A DNA stretch of 64,000 bases from Paragordius varius. Its lineage: Eukaryota; Nematomorpha. Both the position numbers and the translations under genes were made by a program. The stretch spans positions 14,446,001-14,510,000 of the forward strand of contig OZ176051.1 in NCBI GenBank assembly GCA_964247055.1. The letters run 5' to 3'. This document shows positions 37,376 through 49,545 of the stretch, piece by piece; position 1 is the first letter of the stretch; each line of letters opens with the position of its first letter. The notes under the pieces are model-generated. The model did no database searches and was not told where the DNA came from. It saw only the letters and a list, made by a program, of their open reading frames with translations.

Positions 37376-37978
37376 CTAGCGTAAATCTCGTGCTGCTACG
37401 CAGCCCGAGGAAGTCCTTCGAACTTTTTTTTTGGGGGGGGGGGGGGGGGGGGGCTATTTGAAATAAGGGACAATAAAATGATCCACATATGTGGATTATT
37501 TGGAAACATTATTTAATAGATATGATCTTATAGGAATTTTAAAACGGTGCATTCATACTAATATGTTGTTTAATTGGGGGAAAATAGATTTAAAAAATTA
37601 TTTTTGTGGACTTTGTTTTTTGAAAAAAATGGCATTTTACGGGAGGATCGAGTAATAGGGCCTAAATTAAAAAAGCGAGATGACTATGTTCGGCGCAATC
37701 GTAAATAAGTAAACAAAAATCATATTTGAAATTGAATGATCCAATACCGTCTCAGAAAATGTCTCAAAGACACGTTTTTTGTGGACTTCTGTTTTCAAAA
37801 AAAAACCGTTTTTCACACGGGGTGGGCCCGAATTGGGGGCCTATTTTAAAAAAAGGGCGATATTGTTGAGACATTTATTAATTATTATATTTTTTCGATA
37901 TTTGGATTTGATTGGGTCTACCAGTTTTCCGGTACCAGATCAAGAAGTCAGCATTTTCCATTTCTATAATTATATAGA
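37376..37978 (-). mobile_element. Helitron copy, minus strand
   Basis: On the minus strand the 5' end at 37978 reads TCTATATAATTATAGAAATG and AAAATGCTGACTTCTTGATC. The 3' end has a strong hairpin, CTCG-G-GCTGC/GCAGC-A-CGAG, followed by ATTTACGCTAG and a T. This is the same family as 22015-23231 at its 5' side but with a different 3' hairpin. It contains a run of 21 G at 37433-37453. No Rep/helicase is present. Confidence 0.7.
37433..37453. repeat. Run of 21 G residues
   Basis: A pure G tract about 28 bases from the Helitron 3' hairpin. It may be a site of assembly or replication slippage. Confidence 0.9.
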
Positions 37979-38508
37979 TTACGATAAATAATGTTTTATT
38001 ATCTATGTATTTATTAACATCCTATACATATGATAGATACTCCTTACTCAGCAACTATCATTAAAGAAACGCTTGACTAAAATTTTTGCCTTTTAACAGG
38101 GAATACGAAAAATCCTTATTGAATTTTTACAGTCTCATACCTTGGGCAAAAAAATACAATCAAAAAATTATATTTGTGGACTGTTTTTTTTTGAAAAATA
38201 TAGCATTTTACGGGGGGTAGCGTGTAAAAAGAGAGCCTAAATTAAAAATATGAGACGACTATATTGGGCGTGATCAAAAATAAGTAAACAAAAATCATAT
38301 TTGAAATTAAATGGTACAACACGTAATCCGGAAAATTGGCCCAGCCCGTTTTTCCCGAACTGGGGGCCTAATTCAAAAAAAGGGCGAAGCTATTGTCGGG
38401 ACATTTATTAATGATTGTATTTTTTCGATATTTGGATTTGATTGGGTCTATTGGTTTTCCGGTACCAGATCACAAAGCCAGCATTTTCCATTTTTATAAA
38501 TATATAGA
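37979..38508 (-). mobile_element. Second Helitron 5' part, in tandem with the previous one
   Basis: Another 5' terminus at 38508 (minus strand TCTATATATTTATAAAAATG, then AAAATGCTGGCTTTGTGATC) precedes sequence parallel to the 37376-37978 copy, including TTTTTTCGATATTTGGATTTG and GGGCGAAGC. Its own 3' hairpin and CTAG are not found before the next 5' end, so it is truncated. The border near 37979-38090 is approximate. Confidence 0.6.
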
Positions 38509-38662
38509 TTTTATTTAATATTCTTTTGTTCTATTCTTTATCAACAACTTCAGCATCCCAGTATATTTTATGTTAGCATTTTTAGGCATGATATAGCCAA
38601 ATCCTTTTCATTCTGCAGTTAGCAAAAATAAAACATTCAGCATAAACAATATCGAATAAAAA

Positions 38663-40047
38663 AAAAGATTTTGCACCACCCCCCTAATATCATGGAAAGG
38701 CCAAAACAAAAAAATAGAGGCCGCCAACAGGATTTTTTAAAATTGAATTTAAATTTGCGTTAAATTTAAAAATATTTTGTACATATAATTAAAAATTTAA
38801 ACGAGCAAGTCATAAGTGGCATTCCAAAGCCAGATATTTTCATTATAATATTAAAACGAAAAATGAAAAAATGATACAAATATACCAGCCCCAGTATACG
38901 GTACCACAGAAGATTTTTTTATTAACGAAGACTCTACAGAAAATGTTATTGATGATCCATATAGTAGAACTTTATCAAAACTTTGTCGATCTTTATAAAA
39001 TATAAACTGACCAAAATCGCTGCTGAAGGTTTGTTATCTCTTTTGCGCGAGAAATACGTCTTATCAAATGGGCTTGTTATTCTACATAGATATGGATAAT
39101 ATACAAATAAATATCAATTTATTGAATATTCTATGTATTAAATAAAAGAGAATACGAAACTATAAGAATATAAAACTAAAATAAATTTCTGAAAGCTAAT
39201 GAGTATTAAAAATCAAAAATATAAAAAATATAAAAGAGCTATATTGTGGTGTCATAGATCCGGACGGCTTGCACAAGCTCTGAAAAATAAAATAAAGGAT
39301 ATACAATGAGGTGATCGTAGTACCGGAGAGACCTGGAAAAATATAACCCAGTTAACTTCAGCAAAATCTAGGGAAATTGACATGTCAAATTAACCAATTC
39401 ATAGAATTTGACTATGAAATCGGATAAGAAGTCTTCTAGATAAGCTCAAGTGTTCATATTATTGTAGTAGGATATCCATAAGCCATGTAATAAAAGTGGC
39501 TGCCCAACATCTATCTGAGATTCAAAGTATTTTGCAGCCGATCATTTTCAAAATAAATAATATTCACTAGGTATAAATATCACGATTTTTAGTAAGAATC
39601 AACTGAAGAGAAAAACCGAAGTACATAATTAACCAAAACAAACAAAATAAATATAGCCTATTTGAAAGCCAAAGGTTTAAAATACAAATACTTCTCTTAG
39701 TATTTTTTAATATAAATTTATACGCGTTTATAATTAGCCTTAAAAAAACACCATATTTTAACGTTTATACCCGTACTATTTTCCCCCTAATATTTAAATG
39801 ACATATTTATATTCAAAAGATTGACTTTAAAACGCCTTATGATATTAATTTTATAATATAATAACTCATAAAGTAATATTTGATTTTCTGCCCCTTTTCT
39901 CTTTTTTTGAAATAAAAAACCTGTAATATCTCAAATTTCTGATAAGGGGGATGAAAAAAAATTTCGAATTCGGTTTTAAAACACTAAAATCAGTTAAAAT
40001 ACAATGACTGGTGGTGCTCGAAAAAGTCCAACTTTGTCGACTGGTGT
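38663..40047 (+). mobile_element. ACACTG...TCAACAA inverted-repeat element, 5' end lost
   Basis: Starts within the family's left region (AAGATTTTGCACCACCCCCC), continues ATGGAAAGGCCAAAACAAAA and ends in the family's right terminus TTTGTCGACTGGTGT. It is longer than the 58.4 kb copy, with extra sequence in the middle, and more decayed. No transposase frame is present. Confidence 0.65.
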
Positions 40048-40163
40048 AATTAAGGAAATTTTTTGTGATTAGGTTTATTACATTGTCCTAAAAATACATT
40101 ATCTATACGTATCTAAAATAGCCTACGTCAGATGTGTCCACAAATGGCTTTTCGGGCCTTTTT

Positions 40164-41167
40164 CAGTGGCGATACTACGGGCTACGGCGAGCAGGCCGCG
40201 AGGTCCCAAGGTAAAAGAGAGGCCTTTTTATTCTTTATTAATTTTGAATTATGGCACCTATTTATTTGGAGTCATTTCCGCTTAAAAATTAATAATTAAT
40301 TATCTCCTAACGATTTGAGTAAAAATTTTCCTATTCAAATGGTGTCATTTTCTAATTCTTTTAGGGATAAGATGTCTTAAATTAACAATGCTATGCATTT
40401 TGCAGAGCCATTAATTATTAAATAACCAACAGTTTCATTCATGTGTGATGTAGATATAACAGCAATTTTTTTGATTTCCTCAGTTACGGTTGAGACAGCG
40501 GAACCTTCCATCTTAATATAATATAAATTATATTAGAAGCATGATGACTATAGAAAAGTTAAGCAATTATCGTTACTAGCGATTTCAGGGGAGAAGAGAT
40601 GGCGGATCAAATGGATAAAAAAATATAAATAGAAAATTTGCTCATGCAAAATAGAGGAAACGAAATTTTAAAACATGATATTCTATTTAAAGTTCTAAAC
40701 TCTGATTAAACATCTATTGGCTTAATCAAAAATTATATAATAAATTTATTTTTTCGATTATATATTTTTCATCGATATATCCGCCATTAGCGCTTCATAT
40801 AACAATAAATTGGTCATTCTTTTTTCAATTATCATGTGAGTTACTCTTATTTGTATTTTACTTAAATGGACGTTTTAGAATCAAGGATAAGCGGAAGTTA
40901 GGGTGGGGGGTGTGTACTAAATATCATATTTAAAAATAACAACGCATAACTTTTAGACTTAAGATACCAAATCATGCATGTATTATATTTCTAAATACAA
41001 AATTTTCTTTATGAATCTAAAGAATACGCCAGTGAAAAATGCAAACAAATTGGTCTTGCTTTTAATCAAAACACGGCATGAACAAACAAAAAATTATTGT
41101 ATCTAGAAATTTTTTGGGATCGGCCCAAACTTAAATCTTGCAGTGAGCAAAATTAGTTCCGCCACTG
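40164..41167. mobile_element. Short hAT-like non-autonomous element
   Basis: The left end CAGTGGCGATACTACGGGCT and inverted right end CAGTGGCGGAACTAATTTTG match over the outer bases. Flanking 8-mers GCCTTTTT and ATCTTTTA agree at five positions. No coding region is seen. The assignment rests on the termini alone. Confidence 0.5.
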
Positions 41168-41957
41168 ATCTTTTACGACTAAAAAAACACTGGCATGCCG
41201 CAGTTGTAAAATATATGGTTAGTATTTAATTTCATACATAAGACCGTAAAAAATGCAAAATTAATAAAACTACCATTTATTTCACCAATATTTTCCAGCT
41301 CATCGCCAATCGTAAAAAACTTAATTAGATTCATATATAGCAGTGCATATTTTTAATTATGGATTTTAATTTCCAAAATTTTCTCCGGCCGTCCCATATG
41401 GTTATGGGGCCGCGCTATGGACACCATTAATATCAGAGAATCCGTCGTACCTTAACTAGAATGCTTTATTTTAAAAACTGTGCACTATTTAAAAGCAAAA
41501 CAATATCTATGTTGAGAGCTCTGAAAGTCTCACATTATCACTAAAGAGGGCATCATTTGATTTGAAATTAAAAGTAATAAATTTTATTTAAACGCAATAA
41601 TACTTGGACACATTAAGGAAGTGGTTTCATGACAAACACTTTTTCACGTAATTCACTGTTGTTGTTTTTCTCACTTCAATTTGAACAAAAAAAATTTGGC
41701 CAAATAAATTTGATTTTTGAGAAAAGTGATTAATGTAATGTTAAGTGCATAGCATGCATAGAATAGAACTTTGGATCTATTAATTACATATTTATTTATT
41801 TAAAAATGGATCAATATTTTATAGCACAGAAGTGGCATTTTTACGTTAATTTTAAAATAAGTCTATTTTGTAATTACTCCCACTATTTGTGGAGTCCATA
41901 TAATTACAAAGGTTTAACGATTGTAATATTTACAAAATTAACAAAAAATTTAATATA
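41168..41957. other. Repeat-derived sequence left of the LTR element
   Basis: Around 41390-41560 are fragments of the ATCCTGAT family (AAAAGCAAAACAATATCTAT, GCTCTGAAAGTCTCACATTA). No gene is seen. Confidence 0.4.
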
Positions 41958-41962
41958 CTCAT

Positions 41963-42294
41963 TAATGCGTTTAGAATAGAGACGACATATGAATTAATAA
42001 CTCAAATTAAGTACATTTATTAACTGATTGCTCAGTGTTGGTATAGGTGTATTTATATATTTTAGCAAGGATAAATAACAATAATAAATTAGAATACTAT
42101 TTGTATCAAATACAATGTCATATAAAATATCCATATATATAATAGTCATTAGATTACTTATTAAATACAATGTCGTATAATTTAACTCAAGGTTATAAAG
42201 TTAGCAACTATAATTAGAATACTTGTACATACAATGTCATATAAATTATATAATAAATAATAATAATATAACTTAAGGTTTTAACCAATTAACA
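41963..42294 (-). repeat. 3' LTR of the gypsy-like element
   Basis: A 332 bp LTR, downstream of pol on the minus strand. It differs from the other LTR at about six positions by eye, near 2 percent. Confidence 0.9.
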
Positions 42295-44425
42295 TTATCT
42301 TCCCCCTATAGTAAAGCGGTCTGGGGGTTTTCGCTGGCGTTGTGGGTACCTGGGTTTAGGCATGTCTATATTCGTTGTTGGAGCTATGTTATTATCCTGT
42401 GTGGTTATGCCTATCGGCGATGGTTGTATATTATTGTTTATGGCTTCGAGATCTGGTGGAGTAGAGGTATATTCTTCGGAATTAATTGGTTTTTCGGGAG
42501 CTGGCGTGGTTGTTCTCGGACATTCCATTCTTTGTTTTAATTGATCAGCATGTTTTCTAAGAACTCTGTCTGTTTCGTCTGTTACCATATATGATATTGG
42601 ACCCCGGCGTTCTAATATTTCCCCTGCCCTCCATCCTTTTTCTATTTCATTTTTTATAAAAACCTTCTCTCTTGGAACGAACTGGCGAGTCGGTTCTATT
42701 TCATTATCGATAAACTCAGTTGTTTGTGTTTTGAGCCATGACATCGGACCATTTGGGTGTCTCTTCAGAAAGACTTGTGATGGTGTATTCATAATGGCAC
42801 TGTGTGTTAATTTCGATAGCCATATAAAATCGTGTTGATTGCCTCGTGGGCATGCATTGTTTGCGTTTTTGTAGCTCTATATCTGAATTTGAGGGTTGCA
42901 ATACATCTTTCAACCAATCCATTGGACTTGGGATGGTATGGACTTACTAAAATATGTTTTATATTAAGATTATGTAAGGTACTTCTGAATTCATGGGATG
43001 TAAAGTATGGCCCATTATCAGTGACTATCTGTCTCGGAAAACCAAATCTGGCCATGTGTTTTTCTAAACAATTCAATAATTGTTGTGAGGTTATCGATTT
43101 GAGTAAATCCACCTCAACCCATCTTGAAGCGCTATCAATGGTAACTAACCAAAAATAACCATCTATGGGGCCGGCTATGTCGATGTGAATTCTCTCCCAC
43201 AACGCGGTGTTGAAATTCCATTTCCACGTTGGATTTTCCTTTATATTAGGCTTGTTTCTTTGACACGGTTTACATGTTTCTACAAAATTTTCTAAATCTT
43301 TTTCTAAGTTTGGCCAATATATGGATTGTCTTGCTTGTTGTTTCATCGATTGCGCTCCGTTATGTCCAGTATGTAGCAATTTCATTACGTCCCGCTGCAA
43401 GGATGTGGGTATTAGTAATCTGTCATTTACAAATAAAAGATTATAGTATATTTGAATCTCATTTTTTACTTTCAGAAATTCCTTTATACTTGGATCACTC
43501 CAATCATTTGTTCTTATTGCTGATTTAAGTTTGTTTGCCAATGGATCTAACCTTATCTCCTCCTCCACTAACTCTTTACTTAGATTAAATTCATTCATAG
43601 TTAAAAATTTTACCGTGTGTGATACCTCATCATCTTCATTTTGCACCTCCATGGTATTATCATTATTTGGTAATCTGGATAGAGCGTCGGCTAAGTTGTT
43701 TTGCCCTTTTTTATATTCGATTTCATAGTCGTATCCCGATGTTTTATAGATCCATCTAAGAAGTTTAGCATTATTAATATTTTGTAAATTTCGAGTTCGA
43801 CCAAATAACCCGATTAGTGGTTTGTGATCGGTTATAATTTTGAATTTTCTACCATATATAAATGGTTTAAATTTTTCTAAAGCATACGTGATAGCTTTTG
43901 CTTCTTTCTCTATTGTTGAATAATTGGTTTCGGCATCGGTGCATTTGCGTGAAGCGTATGATATGGGACGCTTTCCTTCCGGGGTAATATGTAGTAAGAT
44001 CGCTCCAAATCCCTTGTTTGATGCGTCTGTTTCTATTAGTATTGGCCAATTTGGGTTATACGGTATTAATGTATTGTAATTTATCATAAGTTGTTTTGCT
44101 GATTTTAACTCCTCTTCTTCTATCTCGGTCCAGGCCCATGGTCTAATTGAACCTGTGTTTCTGTGGAGGTTGCATATCGCTTGATGCAGATTTGGTATGA
44201 ATCGATGAAAGTTTAGCAGTCCTAAAAATGATCTTAGTTCTGTCTTATTGGTGGGTCCCGGACAATTGATCAAAGCTTGAATTTTGTCATTGGTGGGACG
44301 AATTCCATTCTTTGAAATTTCATATCCCATGTAATTGACAGATGAAACGGCAAGTTGCAATTTGTCTCTGCTCAGTTTCAACCCTGCAGCTTCCAATCGT
44401 TGCAATATCCTGGTCACGGCACCAA

Positions 44426-44757
44426 TAATGCGTTTAGAATAGAGACGACATATGAATTAATAACTCAAATTAAGTACATATATTAACTGATTGCTCAGTG
44501 TTGGTATAGGTGTATTTATATATTTTAGCAAGGATAAATAACTATAATAAATTAGAATACTATTTGTATCAAATACAATGTCATATAAAATATCCATATA
44601 TATAATAGTCATGAGATTACTTATTAAATACAATGTCGTATAATTTAACTTAAGGTTATAAAGTTGGCAACTATAATTAGAATACTTGTACATACAATGT
44701 CATATAAATTATATAATAAATAATAATAATATAACTTAAGGTTATAACCAATTAACA
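44426..44757 (-). repeat. 5' LTR of the gypsy-like element
   Basis: A 332 bp LTR, upstream of pol on the minus strand, followed by the second CTCAT duplication at 44758-44762. Open frame 44457-44693 is inside the LTR and not a gene. Confidence 0.9.
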
Positions 44758-45045
44758 CTCATAAAATAAAATTTTATTAAATCGAGCGATTTACAGTTTT
44801 TGGTAATGATAAATATCGAAATATTGACATATTATTCAATCCGAAGGTTTGAGGACTTATTTGTTACCTCACTTTTGTTCGTTTAAACTGGCAAATTTTT
44901 TTGAAGAAATGCCTTACCGAAGCCTACATAGAATAATTAAATATCTCTTTTTAATTTTTATTTAATTTTAATAATAAGCAAACAAAAAATTTATTTTTAA
45001 CGTTTTTTCCCTAATCTATATATTAAGTAAACTTAATGGTACAAA

Positions 45046-45267
45046 GCCGAGGGGTCAAACATAAATGACTCCGCGGGCCACATTCGCAAAATATATCGCC
45101 ATTAACAAATATTTTATTAGATTTAAAACATAAGCCTCTAAATTTATTTTAATTGCTGTTGCTACTTTGCCATGAATTTTGTTTGATTAAATTTCGTAAA
45201 ACTTTGTATTCAAAATTTCTGAAGGGCGGTAGAAATATTTCGAAGGGCCGTGTGTTGGACATCCCTG
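45046..45267. mobile_element. Small hAT-type MITE
   Basis: The left end CGAGGGGTCAAACATAAATG with GCGGGCCACATTCGC and the inverted right end CAGGGATGTCCAACACACGG with CCCTTCGAAATA have the typical hAT pattern (CAGGGGT-CCAAC, then GGGCC). It is 222 bp, with no coding region. Flanking 8-mers agree only partly. Confidence 0.6.
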
Positions 45268-45630
45268 GTGTAACGTATGAACATTTTTGGTATAAAATTT
45301 TTGTTTTACTGGACTAAACACTTGTATGAACATTGTAACGTGCACTATTTTAGGCTATATTTGCATTTAAAATGGCTAAAAGGATATTTAATTTTCATTG
45401 TAAGTAGCCATGTATTAGATTTTTTTATAAGTATTAGTGTATTGTTTTTCTACAATTTTCAAATTATAAATTAAAATGAAAAATCTCTTACATGGCTATT
45501 GACATGTAAACCAAATCTTTTAGCCTAATACAGAAATGGCCTATATCATTGTGCAGCAAAAATGGCGATCAAAAATGCTTTAATTATTAATCACATATCA
45601 TTTGATAGCTTAAAGCTTTAGGAAAATTAA

Positions 45631-46175
45631 TATACCATTTGCACTTCAAGAGTGTCCTTGAATATTTTAAGTTGATCCTTGAACACTTGAAGTTAGTCAT
45701 TGAGCATTTCAAGTTGGTCTTAAAATATTTAAATTTTGATTTAACCATAATTTTTGCATGTATTTTTTATATTATTTTTTAACGTAATTTTCTTTATTTA
45801 TTATGTATTTATTCATTTAAAAATAAAATTTATTATTAAAAACCACTTTTTTATTTCAAATTATTTTTTTCCAATTAAACAAAAAACTTTTAAATGTTTT
45901 CTTAAAAATTGTAAATAATAACCCAGAAAATTTATATATTTTTAGATGTTAAATCTCATAAATATCCAAAATTTTAAGAAAAAAAAGATATACGGTTTCA
46001 AAATTATTAATAATTGATATTGATTTAAATATATGTTAGATAATTGAAAATAAGTCAAAAACGATAAAATAGATGAATGATTTACGATTTGATTGATAAA
46101 AGTTTAAAGCAAAACAAAAAAGTCAAAGGACCAATTTGAAATGTTCAAGGACACCCTTGAAGTGCAAATGGTATA
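45631..46175. mobile_element. MITE with TATACCATTTGCACTTCAAG ends
   Basis: Terminal inverted repeats of about 32 bp with a single mismatch: TATACCATTTGCACTTCAAG-GTGTCCTTGAA and its inverse at 46144-46175. The element is 545 bp. Subterminal repeats of the type CTTGAACACTTGAAGTTAGT alternate near the left end. TA borders fit a Tc1/mariner-type target. Relatives are at 54702-55215 and 63717 to the window end. Confidence 0.8.
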
Positions 46176-46289
46176 TCACAAATATGCGGTTGACAATCTA
46201 GATAAAAAGTGATAATTTTTCTGCTAAAAATTTAATACAACAAACAAAAACGCAACAAAGAAATTATATTCGATAACATATGCCCAAAG

Positions 46290-46748
46290 AATAGTCCAAA
46301 ACGTACAATATTATTGATAAATATTTCGCATTCAGAGGGTTCCTTTACAGAAATCAATCCTAAAAAATTCGACTTTGGCCCGTCAAATTCGAAAATAAAC
46401 CTGTTATTATGAGATAAAAATTTTAAAATTTATTTTAACGACCGATTTACTATATATTTAGAGCTTACCCAACATTTAAACCTTATATAAAAAAGAAATA
46501 TTTTGCAATTTACACCAAAGCGGAAGTAGATATTTACAAAACACAATATATATTTTATAAATACCTTTTTTATATAGTATATACTATGGACAAAAAAAGA
46601 TTTATCAACTCAGTTTTTTGATTTGGGGAGTTTGGATTCCCAAAAGCTGGCATCAATAGGCGACATGGCGCGAAAATACTAAATCACAACTTTAGGGACC
46701 AAAAAACTGAGCTGATACTTTTTACTAATCGTATATAGGAAAGGTATT

Positions 46749-46785
<37 letters not shown>

Positions 46786-47055
46786 GCTTTGTAAATATAC
46801 GATACTTCCGCTTCTATGAAAATTGCACAAAATTTTTTTTATCTAAGCCTTAAATGTTGGATAACTCTATATATATGTTAAATCAATAGTTAAAATAATA
46901 TTTAAATTTTTTTATTGTAATAACAAGTTTATGGATTCGAATTTGACGCCTAGTGCAATTTTTAGCATTTAATCCTATAAGTCCTTTTAGAACCCCTAAT
47001 TTTCAAAATCTCTTGCGTCTGGGAATATTATGCTATATATCAACTTACATTAGAG
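46290..47055. repeat. Large palindrome of about 0.77 kb
   Basis: Arms of roughly 290 bp (46290-46575 and 46740-47055) are inverted copies. Shared blocks are GTCAAATTCGAA, ACCTGTTATTA versus ACTTGTTATTA, CCCAACATTTAA versus CCAACATTTAAG, AGCGGAAGTA and TTTACAAAACACAATATATA. The loop around 46600-46740 itself contains opposed ATCAACTCAG/CTGAGCTGAT segments. A TA tract lies in the right arm. No coding sequence; a foldback transposon is the likeliest source. Confidence 0.8.
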
Positions 47056-48065
47056 CGTTTTACTCCCTTAGGTTAAATATATTCGACCTAATGTTTGCGA
47101 CAGGAGATACGTGATCTTGGCTTAAAACAGAAAAATTAAAATAACTTTTTTTTCTAGATTGTGAAACGCATTTATTGATATAAACGATATATGATTAATT
47201 AATAAAGCATTTTGGCTGCGTACTATGTAATAGTGCTAGTTACTGTAATACATCACTTTTTAATTTTTTCATAACCTAATTAAAGTGTGTTGTCTCTTAA
47301 TTACGATGCCTCGTCCCTATATTTCCATTAAAAAACTCTTCATTTTTTTCATATAATTTGACTAAATTTTAAAAAAAATTACATCAGTCTATTAAATGAA
47401 AAAAAGACAACAGTTATATATAAAAGTGGATCTCTTAAATCGCAAATACTAACCTATTTTACAGTAAAAATGAATCGGTCGAATATATTGATTTTTATAT
47501 CAATGAATACCATATATATTTCAAACATTACCAATTAAAATCATTTCTTAAAAATTTTTATTCTTTTTTTACAAAAACAAAATAATTCTGAATTCGTAGG
47601 TTTTCACTATTATAATAAAATTTAAGTATGGTGCAAAAGTGTAAAGGGTAAGTTTAAAGGCAAATTTTAGAACTAATTTCTATTAGAGTGTACATAAACA
47701 CTTGATATCTTTAAGAGTGGTTCTATATCCCAAATGTTTTTAAATTGTTACGTATTGAGCGAAATTAAAAATATGTTCATAGCCTTATATGCGCATATAG
47801 AAAAAAATATAAATGGAAGTTTGTAAAAAAATCTTATTTTAAATTTTTTCACCGCCATTTTTTTATATTTTTCAAACATTGATGTATGGTAGGAAAATGG
47901 CAATAAGTAACTAGATATACCTTATAGGTACATACTACCAACAAATACTTAATTGGATATTAAAATTAGCTGGTTGTTTATATGTTTTGCGTCTCTCCCA
48001 ATTTGGGACTATACAAACTAAAAAACTGAAAATAATATAAGCTCTTTCATCTAATAAACACATTG
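47056..48065. other. AT-rich sequence, nothing recognised
   Basis: No open frame of note, no repeat ends and no splice-bounded islands were found. Confidence 0.4.
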
Positions 48066-48520
48066 TTCGTAAAAATATCCTGATAAAATATAATGCTCTC
48101 AAAGGAAATGGTATCAGGTTTTGTCCTTTAGGTTTTGGCCCTTACGAGTGAATTTAGAAAGTACTTATGTAATATCTGCTTCTTTATCAGAACATTTTGT
48201 TCAAATTAAAAATATTAGTAAAAATTATGCTTCACTCTAAATATCACTAAAATACATCATAAAATATATGCAAAAGGCAACACAATTTTTAAAAATTTAA
48301 TTATTAGATGTGTGACTCAAGAGTCCCAAAACTAAAATTATACGAGAAAACCGTAAAATATAAAGCAAAATACTTTTCTAAAAGAGAGCCATACTTAAAA
48401 TATAAATTTTTGCCATATTAATGATTTATTAACAATTATAAAATATATGATTTTCAAAAGACAACCATACATATTAACCCTTAATATTAGATTACTTAAA
48501 TATTTATCTGCCACTCCAAA
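48066..48520 (-). repeat. ATCCTGAT foldback family fragment
   Basis: On the plus strand it begins AAAATATCCTGATAAAATAT and has CCCTTACGAGTGAATTTAG and TAGATGTGTGACTCAAGAGT, which are the family's right-hand landmarks in inverse orientation. It ends near the next MITE. Confidence 0.5.
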
Positions 48521-48521
48521 A

Positions 48522-48798
48522 TACAGTAAAAATTAGAATTTTACGGATAAAATGTGAAAATATAAAACAAATATTTTTTTTCAAAATACAATTATAATTT
48601 TTTAAACCTCAATATTACTTATATAAATATTTACTTAACTGCAAAATATATTTATAGGATTTCCTGTTTACATCTGTATTTCATACATTTTCAATTAAAA
48701 TATTTAACTATTTGAAAATAATCAAGATTTAAAAAGTATGGTTGTTTTTTTTAAAAACTGTATTACGTTTTGTTCGTATAATTTCAATTTTTACTGTA
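48522..48798. mobile_element. TACAGTAAAA MITE, copy 3
   Basis: 277 bp, with ends TACAGTAAAAATTAGAATTT and TTTTTACTGTA. The interior is close to copy 1 throughout, including TTTACATCTGTATTTCATA and AAGATTTAAAAAGTATGGTT. Confidence 0.8.
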
Positions 48799-49397
48799 AG
48801 TTAAATCACAATTTTGTAAATTTACAATTATTTCAAATGTAGTTTTAAATTCTGAAAACTTGTATCTAAAAGGATACAATAACACATGGAATTATGATTT
48901 TTTAATTATAATGCAACCATATTAATTATCCTAGAATAATAAGGAAATATATTTCCTAAAGTTTATTTAACATCGCGAGGTACATCTGTTAAATGTTTAT
49001 GACTAAATTAAATATATTTTACAAGGTACATTCGAATTCAATGCACTATATATTTATTTATTTAAAATTAGGCTAGATCAGTATTTGAATGTCGAAATTC
49101 CATGCACTTCTGTAATCGAAATTGACTTTACCTATTTAAATGACACCATCAAAAATCCCTATGTCATTTTGTATTTATCACTCATGATTAAAGAATAACG
49201 TCTTTCAACAACGAATTGGGTAAAAAGTTAATTATATCAGTGTCTACGAAATATACCATAAATTATTATATACCATTTTTCATTCAAAAACAACATTTGT
49301 TTAAGCATATACAATATTTCTTCAACCAAAGACAACATTTTTTTCAAGCAATAACAACAATCTTTTAAAAATTTAAAAGAATTTTTTTAACTGTATA

Positions 49398-49545
49398 TAC
49401 AGTAAAAATCGAAATTATACGGACAAAACATAATAGACAATTTTTTTTAAAAAAGACAACCATACTTTTTTTAGATTATTTCCAATATAACTGATTATCT
49501 TAACGAAAATAAATCAAATACAGATATTAATAAAAAAAACAACAT
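49398..49545 (+). mobile_element. TACAGTAAAA MITE, left half only
   Basis: Starts TACAGTAAAAATCGAAATTA then ACGGACAAAAC and follows the family interior to about 49545, where a LINE fragment begins. The right terminus is absent. Confidence 0.65.

Larger units (their letters stand above)
41963..44757 (-). mobile_element. Ty3/gypsy-like LTR retrotransposon, broken, minus strand
   Basis: Two 332 bp direct LTRs (41963-42294 and 44426-44757) enclose a pol region read on the minus strand. Both sides are flanked by the 5 bp duplication CTCAT (41958-41962 and 44758-44762). LTRs begin TGTTAATTGG on the minus strand. Parts visible in order are the C-terminal portion of reverse transcriptase with a connection region (LRSFLGLLNFHRFIPNLHQA), RNase H (ETDASNKGFGAILL, ITDHKPLIGLFGRT, NNLADALSRLP), an integrase zinc-binding region, an integrase core (IDIAGPIDGYFWLVTIDSAS, VTDNGPYFTS, HPKSNGLVERC) and an integrase tail. 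Gag and protease are not seen. The element is broken, with perhaps two breaks. About six differences between LTRs indicate a recent insertion. Confidence 0.9.

Noticed and set aside
42340-43728. Plus-strand frames in the LTR element
   Set aside because: They are antisense shadows of the pol region, which is read on the minus strand.
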